A stretch of 5,186 bases of DNA, from assembly GCA_039934635.1 (NCBI GenBank), contig JBDTLT010000326.1:1-5186 (forward strand), written 5' to 3'. The notes beneath the pieces are model-generated. The model searched no databases. It saw nothing but the letters and a program-made list of their open reading frames with translations, and was not told the DNA's origin. A program made the translations under genes and the position numbers. Of the stretch, positions 1 to 5,186 are shown in pieces (position 1 is the stretch's first letter; every line of letters starts with the position of its first letter). Source of the DNA: DATLFA01 sp039934635 (GTDB taxonomy: Bacteria; Actinomycetota; Acidimicrobiia; Acidimicrobiales; WLNW01).

Positions 1-686
1 GATGCGAGGAACAAGATCACATTGGCGACCTCGTCGAGCTTCCCGAATCGATTCAGCGCCCACCGCAATTGCACTTCGTCGCCGTTGAGCTCGACGCCCG
101 GGACGCTGATGCCCTTCGACATCTCGGTGAGTATCCCGCCGGGGTTCACCGAATTGACGCGGATGTTGAGCGGACCGAGTTCTTGTGCCGCGATCTTGGT
201 CATGCCCCGCAGCGCCCACTTGCTCGCGCCGTACGCGATGACGCCGCCCATGCCCTGCACGCCGTCGGTCGAGGACACGTTGATGATCGAGCCCCGACCG
301 GCCGCTCGCATCGCCGGGATGACGGCCTGCATGCCGAGGAACGCACCCGTCTGGTTGACGTCGATGACCTCGCGATAGTCCTCGAGAGAGAACGTCTCGA
401 GCGCACCGGCCATCAAGATGGCGGCGTTGTTGACGAGCACGTCGAGATGACCGAAGCGCGACTGCGCATGCGCGACGGCGTTGTCCCAATCCGCCTTGTC
501 GCGCACATCGAGGTGCACGTAGGAGGCGCGTTCGCCGAGACTGGCGGCGACTGTGGTGCCGCGCTCGTCGTTGACGTCGACGAGCAACACCTTCGCTCCT
601 TGCTCGACACCGATCCGGGCGACGACCTCGCCGAGACCGCGCGCCGCGCCCGTGACGAGGACGACCTTTCCTTCGAGCCGATCCAT
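1..686 (-). CDS. Short-chain dehydrogenase/reductase (classical SDR, NAD-type), C-terminus beyond window edge
   Basis: This is an oxidoreductase of the classical SDR family, acting in the cytoplasm on an alcohol or ketone substrate that cannot be named from sequence. The visible 229 codons contain the Rossmann cofactor motif T12-GAARGLG-19, an acidic D37 at the end of the second strand (in this family it usually means NAD(H) rather than NADP(H)), NNAA at 86-89, and the full catalytic set N111, S139, Y152, K156 (Y-GAS-K). The PG motif at 182-183 after strand six is also present. ATG at 686 is chosen because AAGGAG lies 4 nt upstream (691-696 on the complementary strand) and because the protein then begins as family members do. 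About 20-30 residues should be missing at the C-terminus. The style recalls actinobacterial FabG3-like 3-alpha/20-beta hydroxysteroid dehydrogenases, but that is only a resemblance from memory. A 222-nt gap separates it from the membrane-protein gene upstream, so it may have its own promoter. Codon use is strongly G/C-ending. Confidence 0.95.
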   Translation of the reverse strand, partial: MDRLEGKVVLVTGAARGLGEVVARIGVEQGAKVLLVDVNDERGTTVAASLGERASYVHLDVRDKADWDNAVAHAQSRFGHLDVLVNNAAILMAGALETFSLEDYREVIDVNQTGAFLGMQAVIPAMRAAGRGSIINVSSTDGVQGMGGVIAYGASKWALRGMTKIAAQELGPLNIRVNSVNPGGILTEMSKGISVPGVELNGDEVQLRWALNRFGKLDEVANVILFLA

Positions 687-723
687 TGCGCTCCTTCGAA
701 GACATCATGCCAGAGGCGTTTGC

Positions 724-735
724 CGGACGTGTCCG
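724..735. repeat. Short palindrome upstream of the SDR gene
   Basis: CGGAC-GT-GTCCG is an inverted repeat with 5-bp arms and a 2-nt centre, lying 37 nt before the SDR start codon. It is placed where a repressor site or a 5'-leader hairpin would be. In GC-rich DNA a palindrome this short can easily be chance, and no regulator partner can be named. Confidence 0.25.
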
Positions 736-751
736 TCCCTCGGCTCTCGAA

Positions 752-776
752 GAGGTGGGGCCACCTCGTTCCCCAC
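752..776. repeat. Overlapping inverted repeats in the gap between the membrane-protein and SDR genes
   Basis: Two inverted repeats share bases. GAGGTGG (752-758) pairs with CCACCTC (761-767), and GTGGGG (755-760) pairs with CCCCAC (771-776). They cannot form together. The position, about 65-90 nt before the SDR start and about 130 nt after the membrane-protein stop, could fit a terminator for the upstream operon or a leader structure for the SDR gene. No T-run follows on the minus strand, so a standard intrinsic terminator is not supported. The rest of the 687-908 gap shows no coding sequence I trust and no clear -10/-35 pair. Confidence 0.3.
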
Positions 777-908
777 ATTCGCTGGGACGACGACTGCAGG
801 CCGACCGTTGGTGGTGGGCGGGAACGCCTTCGATGGTTTTGGGGCTTACCGCGATGGCAGGATGGACCGATTACATGCCGAGCCATGCGGCGCGCTTGCG
901 GGACGTGC

Positions 909-1640
909 TTATTGCTTGGGTACGGGGGGTTCGCGAACGGGTCGAGGCTCCGCATTGTTGGTGTATTCGTTCTGAGTACCGCGAAGCATTTCGTAGCCTG
1001 CCGCGAGCACCCAGACGGTGACGAGGAGTGAGCCGACCAAGAACGGGATGTCGAGTGTGCTCTGATCGTCGAGCCCGAGGTTGACGATGCCGACGACGAG
1101 GCACAGCACGCCGCCTGCGACTGCGCTGAGGTTCGTCCACACAGAGAATCGGCGGGCTCGGAACGCGGCCAACCCGAGCAAGATCGGTGTGACGCCAAGG
1201 AACACGGCGGTCCAGGTGTTGAACAGTGCCATGTTGAGGTGGTCGATCGCGTTGGCGGCCCAAAAAGAACCGGACTGGTCGCCAGGTGGGGCACTGGCGA
1301 AGATCTCGGCTTGGTGCCGCAAAGCGAAGGTCTCGAGGCCGAGTTGCGCGATGGCGATGGTCCCCCCGATCACCGCGAACAATCGGCCGTGACCTGCCAA
1401 TGGGCTCGAGCCGATATGGCGAGCGATCGATACCACCGCTGCGACCAACAACACCAACGCGACGAGCAACACGAAGTCCGCGACGAGATACCGATCCGAT
1501 GCGGCAATCTTTTGGTAGATGTCGACGTTCTCTCCGTCGTAGCGGGGATGGACCAAGTTGCCCACAAGTGCGAGCACCCCTCCCGACACCGCGGCGGCGC
1601 CGCCGTTCCGTCTCGCGTTCATCGGTTGTTGCTTCACCAC
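909..1640 (-). CDS. Six-helix integral membrane protein of unknown function
   Basis: I do not recognise a named family. The 243-residue product is strongly hydrophobic, with six likely membrane helices at about residues 14-31, 52-73, 87-107, 139-160, 171-190 and 200-219. A basic N-terminus (N-ARRN-G at 8-13) and arginines after several helices (R74, R161/R163/R164) suggest a cytoplasmic N-terminus. The hydrophilic loop at 108-134 carries H109, E112, D121 and D133-H134. The C-terminal tail (220-243) is polar and proline-rich. There is no signal peptidase site, transport signature or enzyme motif that I can see. An ATG at 1719-1721 would add 27 residues, but the added stretch is not hydrophobic and would overlap the upstream gene. 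The GTG at 1638-1640 has a perfect ribosome binding site and is preferred. It begins 37 nt after the stop of the DinB-like gene, so the two are probably co-transcribed. Overall layout resembles small uncharacterised actinobacterial membrane proteins (DUF4386-like in general style), but I do not assign that domain. Confidence 0.85.
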   Translation of the reverse strand: MVKQQPMNARRNGGAAAVSGGVLALVGNLVHPRYDGENVDIYQKIAASDRYLVADFVLLVALVLLVAAVVSIARHIGSSPLAGHGRLFAVIGGTIAIAQLGLETFALRHQAEIFASAPPGDQSGSFWAANAIDHLNMALFNTWTAVFLGVTPILLGLAAFRARRFSVWTNLSAVAGGVLCLVVGIVNLGLDDQSTLDIPFLVGSLLVTVWVLAAGYEMLRGTQNEYTNNAEPRPVREPPVPKQ

Positions 1641-1647
1641 TGCGCGA

Positions 1648-1652
1648 CCTCC
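1648..1652 (-). promoter_or_regulatory. Ribosome binding site that fixes a GTG start for the membrane protein
   Basis: On the minus strand GGAGG (inside GGGAGGT) sits 7 nt before GTG at 1638-1640, an ideal Shine-Dalgarno arrangement. Neither the upstream ATG (1719-1721) nor the downstream ATG (1620-1622) has a comparable sequence. A second GTG follows immediately at 1635-1637, so the true start could be one codon later. Confidence 0.75.
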
Positions 1653-1677
1653 CTCGAAGAAACTCTTGCCGGGCAAA

Positions 1678-2295
1678 TCATCGGCGCGAAATGCATCGAG
1701 CACTGAAAACCGGAACGCCATCGCCGCTCAGGTCGTTGGACAAGGGACGTCCGGACATAGCCATCAGCAATGGTTCGCCCGCACCGTGCACTTCTGCGCC
1801 GGCACCGAACGACCAGCCGATGTCATCGGCAACGAGGTGAAGCCCTGCGCAACGTTGTCGTGCGCCGACACCCGCGAGCAGACCCACCCATCGTGTGCGA
1901 ACCGAAGTCAACACGACCGTGAGCCGCTCGGAAGGAATGTGGCGGGCCAGTCCGACCGCTCGCCGCACGTCCTGTTGATGGATCAACAGTTCCGCGAGTT
2001 GGAGACGCATTTCCCACCCCAACTGCGCTTGCACGGGCGCCGCCAGTAATTCCGCGACCTTGGCGGGCGTGTCACAGCCTCGACGCGCCGCTTGGCGTTG
2101 GCTGCCCTGAACGAGTTCGCGAACGCTGCGATGTGTATGCAAGGCAACGTGGTGAACCACATCGAAGGCGCTCCAGCCGTCACAAGAAGTCGGCGCGTGC
2201 CACTGATCGGGTGTGAGCTGCTCGGCCAACGCCACGAAGTCAGCCTGTTCCGCCTCGATCATGGACCGCAACGACTCTCTGGTAACCAGCGGCAT
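1678..2295 (-). CDS. DinB-like / mycothiol-dependent maleylpyruvate isomerase (MDMPI) family protein
   Basis: This is a 205-residue protein of the MDMPI/TIGR03083-type family, whose N-terminal four-helix DinB-like domain binds a metal and in characterised members serves thiol-dependent isomerase or transferase reactions. The family signature is clear: W32-x-A-P-T-x-C38-x-G-W41, then D45-V-V-H-H49-V-A. E102 and H106 in the later helix (ELLIHQQD, 102-109) complete a H49/E102/H106 triad equivalent to the zinc ligands known from the corynebacterial maleylpyruvate isomerase. The last 50 residues, with the pattern AMSGRP-x5-GDGV (179-194), match the small C-terminal domain usual in this family. It is therefore full length and probably catalytic; the substrate, and whether mycothiol is really used, cannot be read from sequence. 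ATG at 2295 is the first in-frame start after the operator; the ribosome binding site is weak. It lies 60 nt after the TetR gene stop, and the membrane-protein gene follows. Codons are more A/T-ending than in the SDR or tig genes. Confidence 0.9.
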   Translation of the reverse strand: MPLVTRESLRSMIEAEQADFVALAEQLTPDQWHAPTSCDGWSAFDVVHHVALHTHRSVRELVQGSQRQAARRGCDTPAKVAELLAAPVQAQLGWEMRLQLAELLIHQQDVRRAVGLARHIPSERLTVVLTSVRTRWVGLLAGVGARQRCAGLHLVADDIGWSFGAGAEVHGAGEPLLMAMSGRPLSNDLSGDGVPVFSARCISRR

Positions 2296-2305
2296 CGCAG
2301 TCCGT

Positions 2306-2328
2306 TCTCTTGTACCTTGTACAAGAGA
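2306..2328. promoter_or_regulatory. Perfect inverted repeat, probable TetR-type operator
   Basis: Arms TCTCTTGTAC (2306-2315) and GTACAAGAGA (2319-2328) are perfect 10-bp complements around a 3-nt centre (CTT). Inside it a perfect 10-bp palindrome CTTGTACAAG (2316-2325) and a 7-nt-period repeat of TTGTAC (2310-2315, 2317-2322) also occur. The arms are AT-rich for this genome, and no T-run follows on either strand, which argues against a terminator. The site ends 10 nt before the DinB-like start codon and lies 27 nt after the stop of a TetR-family gene, as expected for an operator of that repressor. That TetR binds it is inference from position and symmetry. Confidence 0.75.
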
Positions 2329-2337
2329 CGAACTTAA
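2309..2337 (-). promoter_or_regulatory. Possible promoter of the DinB-like gene overlapping the operator
   Basis: On the minus strand TTAAGT (2332-2337) and TACAAG (2309-2314) are separated by exactly 17 nt. They match the -35 and -10 consensus at only three and four of six positions, so the call is weak. If correct, the inverted repeat covers the spacer and -10 box, a classic repressor arrangement, and the transcript would start only about 7 nt before the ATG. Confidence 0.3.
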
Positions 2338-2355
2338 GGCTGCTCAGAGGGCGTG

Positions 2356-3087
2356 TCAAGAAGAAGTAGGGGGAAGCAATTGCTGAAGGCCGCGCAACCA
2401 GACCTTCACCGCAAATTCGAACGACGCGTCGAGCGGTTTGTCGGACCCGCCGTGCCAACGCAGCGAAAACACCTCATCGGCGAGAACGCCGACGTTGGCC
2501 ACAATCGTCGGGAACGCTTCGGCCCGGAGACTGCGAACTTGGTCCTCATACTCCTGCGCCCAATTCGCAGCGACGTCCCTTTCCGTGGAGATCAGCTCAG
2601 TAGCCACCCAGCCCACCAAGGATCCGACGTAGGCATTGAAAGCGGATGCCAATTGTTGATCGCGAAACCCACCGCGATGCAGCACCGCAAGGATGCACTC
2701 CGTCACCGTTGGCGCGGTGACGCGCGAGTAAAGGTGCGACGCGACCCAAGCACCGAGAGTCGGGTGACGATGCATGACTCTGCGATACTCGTGCGCGAAC
2801 TGCGAAAGCCATTCGTCCCATACAACGACCGCCGAGTCCGGCAACTCGACTTCATCGAGAACCACCTCGAAGACCGCGCTGAGCACCTCGTTACGGTGTC
2901 CAACATGCCAATACACGGTCGCCGGAAATGTGCCCAGCCGCTGCGCAAGAGCACGCATGTTGAACGCATCCAGGCCGCCATCATCAAGCAGTTCAAGCGC
3001 CGCTCGCACCACGAGATCCTTGTCCAGCGGAACCGACATCCGCTTGGGCACAGACCCGCCGCGACGCTTCCGATTCCCAGCCGCCAT
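2356..3087 (-). CDS. TetR-family transcriptional repressor (TetR_C_1-like)
   Basis: This is a 243-residue DNA-binding regulator. After a basic N-terminal extension (residues 4-16, rich in K/R) comes a TetR N-terminal domain at about 22-75. Its recognition region, N43-MRALAQRLG-52 then P55-ATVYWHV-62, has the YWHV signature seen in the TetR subgroup closest to the tetracycline repressor. Residues 76-243 are helical and should form the ligand-binding and dimerisation domain. The reading frame stays open upstream through the tRNA gene, but that portion is not protein coding. ATG at 3085-3087 is chosen because it leaves a normal-length protein; the ribosome binding site is weak (GAG 6 nt upstream), and ATG at residue 17 or GTG at residue 13 are alternatives. 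The probable target is the inverted repeat just downstream, before the DinB-like gene. No copy of that repeat is visible before this gene, so autoregulation is not supported. The effector is unknown. Codon use is more relaxed (many T-ending codons) than in tig or the SDR gene. Confidence 0.93.
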   Translation of the reverse strand: MAAGNRKRRGGSVPKRMSVPLDKDLVVRAALELLDDGGLDAFNMRALAQRLGTFPATVYWHVGHRNEVLSAVFEVVLDEVELPDSAVVVWDEWLSQFAHEYRRVMHRHPTLGAWVASHLYSRVTAPTVTECILAVLHRGGFRDQQLASAFNAYVGSLVGWVATELISTERDVAANWAQEYEDQVRSLRAEAFPTIVANVGVLADEVFSLRWHGGSDKPLDASFEFAVKVWLRGLQQLLPPTSS

Positions 3088-3228
3088 GTACGTCTCGATC
3101 CCGCCGACAGAAAGACTATTGGGCCAACCGCATGACCATTTTGCGCTGCCGATGGCATGCCTCGTCCTGAACGATCCGTGACGTGCCGGTTCGTAAGGAT
3201 TGGGGCTTTGACTTGGGTCAACGCGGCG

Positions 3229-3299
<71 letters not shown>

Positions 3300-3424
3300 A
3301 GAAGCCGGACCAGCGTAGCGGCCGAGCCAGATTGCATTGCGATCAATTGTTCGGAAGCGACCCGAGCGGTCCTTTCGACGTAGGGAGCGAGGCCGCCACT
3401 CGGTGCCGATACACTCAGCCGCCT
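3300..3424. promoter_or_regulatory. Divergent promoter region between tRNA-Gly and tig
   Basis: No gene lies in this 125-bp gap, which must drive the tRNA to the left and tig to the right. On the plus strand TACACT (3410-3415) fits the actinobacterial -10 form TANNNT and lies 9 nt before the tig GTG, without a convincing -35. On the minus strand TACGCT (3312-3317) lies 12 nt before the mature tRNA 5' end and is a weak -10 candidate. A locally AT-rich patch at 3331-3353 (ATTG-CGAT-CAAT symmetry at 3338-3349) lies upstream of both. Confidence 0.45.
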
Positions 3425-4834
3425 GTGAGATCCACCGTTGAAGCCGTAGAAGCAAACAAGGTCAAGCTCAGCGTCGAGATCGAGGCTGCTGAGTTCGAAA
3501 CCGAAGTCAACGCCGCGTTCAAGCGTTTGGCCAAAGAGGTGCGCCTACCTGGGTTCCGACCCGGCAAGGCGCCCCGCAAGGTGCTCGAGGCCCGGCTCGG
3601 CGCCGATGTCGGCCGGCAAGAAGCCCTGCGTGAGGCGCTTCCTGTCTATTACTCCAAGGCCGTCATCGAACACGACGTCGACGTGATCGCTCCGCCCGAG
3701 ATCGACATCACCGCGGGGCAGCAAACCGGCCCGGTGAGCTTCGACGCGGTGGTCGAGGTGCGCCCACAGGTGACCGTCGCGGGCTATCAAAGCATGCGCG
3801 TCGAGATCCCCAACCCCAATCCTTCCGATGAAGAGATCGACGCCCAGATCGACCGCCTGCGCAATCAGTACGCGCACCTCGAGCCGGTCGATCGCGCGAT
3901 CGTCGACGGCGACCACGTCACGATCGACATCGCGGGCAGCTACCAAGACGAGCCGGTGCCGGGCCTCACCACCGAGGACTACCTCTATGAGGTGGGCAAG
4001 GGCACGGTTGTCCCCGAGATCGACGAAAATCTTCGCGGTGCCACGGCCGGTGGCGAGATCGAGTTCACCGCGGCGCATCCCGATGAGGACGAAGACGGCG
4101 AGTTGCACTTCGTCGTCACGGTGAAAGAAGTCAAAGAAAAGGTATTGCCCGACGTCGACGACGAGTTCGCCCGCAACGCGTCCGAGTTCGATACTGCGGC
4201 TGAACTGCGCGCCGACATCGAGTCGCAACTCGCGACGCAAAAGCGTTCGTTCGGTCAAATGGCCGTGCGCATGCGCACCACCGTCGAGTTGGCCAAGCTG
4301 ATCGATGACGAGGTCCCCGAGGCGATGGTCAACGCCGAGATGCAGTCCCGCATCGAAGACCTCGTCATGCGACTGCGCGACCAAGGCGTCACGCTCGAGC
4401 AATACCTCTCTGCCACGGGACGCACCGCGGCCCAGATCGGTGACGAGGCGCGCGAAGCCGCCATCGAGGGCGTCAAGACCGACCTCGCACTGCGGGCCGT
4501 TGCCGCCGCAGAAGGCATCGAGGTGTCAGAAGACGACATCGATCGTGAGCTTGTCCCCGTCGCCGAGGGGGCCAAATTGCCCCTCGAGACAGTCCGGCAG
4601 CGATTTACCGACTCTGGGCAGATGTCGGCGGTACGCTCCTCGATCCAGAAGAACAAAGCGCTCGAATGGCTCATCGAAAGGGTCGAGATCGTCGATCCTG
4701 ACGGTACGGTGATCGACCGGACCGCACTCGAAGCGCCCGAAAGCGCGAGCGATCAAAGCGACGAGATGACCGCGGAAACCACGAGCGAACCAAGCGACGA
4801 GCAAGCAAGCCAAGCAGCCAACGAGGACGCATAG
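3425..4834 (+). CDS. tig: Trigger factor (ribosome-associated chaperone)
   Basis: Trigger factor binds the ribosome at the tunnel exit and shields nascent chains. The 469-residue product has the three expected domains. The ribosome-binding domain (about 1-115) carries the signature G43-FRPGK-48. The FKBP-like domain spans about 156-237. The C-terminal chaperone domain, about 238-435, begins with the typical LPDVDDEF (241-248) and SEFDTAAELRADI. An acidic, S/E/D/Q-rich tail (436-469) is low complexity and probably disordered. In the FKBP-like domain the segment VVPEIDENL (195-203) replaces the usual pattern with G-F at its middle, and the following loop is short and acidic (DEDEDGE, 220-226), so isomerase activity may be weak or lost. 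GTG at 3425 is chosen because the protein then starts RSTVEAVEANKVKL like other trigger factors. The frame is open 57 codons further upstream but runs through the tRNA complement. No Shine-Dalgarno precedes the GTG. clpP follows with a one-base overlap. Confidence 0.97.
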   Translation: MRSTVEAVEANKVKLSVEIEAAEFETEVNAAFKRLAKEVRLPGFRPGKAPRKVLEARLGADVGRQEALREALPVYYSKAVIEHDVDVIAPPEIDITAGQQTGPVSFDAVVEVRPQVTVAGYQSMRVEIPNPNPSDEEIDAQIDRLRNQYAHLEPVDRAIVDGDHVTIDIAGSYQDEPVPGLTTEDYLYEVGKGTVVPEIDENLRGATAGGEIEFTAAHPDEDEDGELHFVVTVKEVKEKVLPDVDDEFARNASEFDTAAELRADIESQLATQKRSFGQMAVRMRTTVELAKLIDDEVPEAMVNAEMQSRIEDLVMRLRDQGVTLEQYLSATGRTAAQIGDEAREAAIEGVKTDLALRAVAAAEGIEVSEDDIDRELVPVAEGAKLPLETVRQRFTDSGQMSAVRSSIQKNKALEWLIERVEIVDPDGTVIDRTALEAPESASDQSDEMTAETTSEPSDEQASQAANEDA

Positions 4835-4836
4835 TG
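4823..4836 (+). promoter_or_regulatory. clpP ribosome binding site and tig/clpP stop-start overlap
   Basis: GAGGA (4823-4827), inside the last codons of tig, lies 6 nt before GTG (4834-4836). The tig stop TAG (4832-4834) shares its G with that start (TAGTG). The arrangement predicts translational coupling of the two genes and supports GTG over the in-frame ATG at 4855. Confidence 0.8.
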
Positions 4837-5186
4837 ATCACTCCGCAGAACTACATGGTGCCCATCGTCATCGAGCAGACCAACCGCGGCGAGCGGTCCT
4901 TCGACTTGTTCTCCCGCCTGCTCAAAGAGCACATCATCTTCATCGGCACGCCGATCGACGACACCATCGCCAACCTCGTGTGCGCACAGCTCTTGCACCT
5001 CGAGTCGGAAAACCCCGACAAGGACATCAGCCTCTACATCAACTCGCCGGGCGGCGACATCAATGCGCTGTTCGCCATCTACGACACGATGCAGTACATC
5101 AAGCCCGACATCACCACGATCTGCTTCGGCCAGGCTGCTTCGGCGGCCGCGGTGCTGCTGGGCGCCGGCACGCACGGCAAGCGCCT
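4834..5186 (+). CDS. clpP: ATP-dependent Clp protease proteolytic subunit (ClpP2-like), C-terminus beyond window edge
   Basis: ClpP forms the barrel-shaped serine peptidase that, with ClpX or ClpC ATPases, degrades unfolded and tagged proteins in the cytoplasm. The first 117 codons show the standard landmarks: N-terminal axial-loop region with E14-QTNRGERSFDLFSRLL, the KEHIIFIG strand, the oxyanion region N70-SPGG-74, AIYDTMQYI (81-89), and the nucleophile motif G99-QAAS103-AAAVLL. S103 is the catalytic serine; the catalytic His and Asp lie past the edge, and about 80-90 residues are missing. The QAASAAAVLL form is that of mycobacterial ClpP2 rather than ClpP1 (which has MAASMG), and the GTHGKR stretch after it fits. 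Residues 75-80 (DINALF) differ from the common S-x-x-AGM. Actinobacteria often have a second clpP next to tig; whether one follows cannot be seen. It is co-transcribed with tig. Confidence 0.96.
   Translation, partial: MITPQNYMVPIVIEQTNRGERSFDLFSRLLKEHIIFIGTPIDDTIANLVCAQLLHLESENPDKDISLYINSPGGDINALFAIYDTMQYIKPDITTICFGQAASAAAVLLGAGTHGKR

Noticed and set aside
686..1021. Plus-strand open frame of 111 codons covering the gap between the SDR and membrane-protein genes
   Set aside because: Arginine- and proline-rich translation with no recognised motif, and it overlaps the end of the membrane-protein gene. A real small gene cannot be excluded, but nothing supports it.
69..1031. Long plus-strand open frame (320 codons) opposite the SDR gene
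   Set aside because: It is the antisense shadow of a GC-rich gene whose minus-strand reading has full SDR motifs; its own translation is rich in R, D and H with no recognisable domain.
413..1294. Minus-strand open frame running through both the membrane-protein gene and the SDR gene
   Set aside because: Wrong frame for both; the translation is S/R/T-rich low complexity typical of out-of-frame GC-rich DNA.
2353..3135. Plus-strand open frame of 260 codons
   Set aside because: Antisense shadow of the TetR gene; no domain recognised and codon positions show no coding bias in this direction.
3208..3221. TTGAC-TTGG-GTCAA hairpin just after the tRNA gene as a terminator
   Set aside because: Only 5 bp of stem, AT-containing, and no T-run follows on the minus strand.
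3545..4402. Minus-strand open frame of 285 codons inside tig
   Set aside because: Antisense shadow; D/H/V/L-rich translation mirrors the acidic codons of tig.
4756..4801. Repeated AAGCGACGAG (4756-4765 and 4792-4801) as a functional DNA repeat
   Set aside because: It encodes two SDE motifs in the low-complexity acidic tail of trigger factor, so protein composition explains it.

Overview
This window is chromosomal DNA from a high-GC bacterium, most likely an actinobacterium (Acidimicrobiia or a relative is my best guess, from the style of the trigger factor and ClpP proteins; this is recognition, not a search). Most codons in the outer genes end in G or C. GTG start codons are used. One gene belongs to the DinB-like 'mycothiol-dependent maleylpyruvate isomerase' family, which is abundant in actinobacteria.

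Left part (1-3299) is read entirely from the minus strand. In transcription order from right to left it holds: a tRNA-Gly(UCC) gene (3229-3299); a TetR-family repressor (2356-3087); a 205-residue DinB/MDMPI-fold protein with an intact metal-binding triad (1678-2295); a six-helix integral membrane protein of unknown function (909-1640); and the N-terminal 229 codons of an NAD-dependent short-chain dehydrogenase, cut by the window edge (1-686). A perfect 10-bp-arm inverted repeat (2306-2328) lies between the TetR gene and the DinB-like gene, 10 nt before the latter's start codon. It is the best operator candidate in the window. TetR, the DinB-like enzyme and the membrane protein look like a small regulated accessory cassette, and the first two use noticeably more A/T-ending codons than the flanking genes.

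Right part (3425-5186) is read from the plus strand and is housekeeping: tig (trigger factor, 469 aa, GTG start, probably leaderless), whose stop codon overlaps by one base the GTG start of clpP (the ClpP2-like protease subunit, cut by the right edge). These two genes couple nascent-chain folding with proteolysis, and their adjacency is conserved in many bacteria. A 125-bp divergent promoter region separates tRNA-Gly from tig.

I found no mobile element, CRISPR array, phage gene or clearly new system. The points most worth following up are the operator and the TetR/DinB-like cassette, and the degenerate prolyl-isomerase pocket in the trigger factor.
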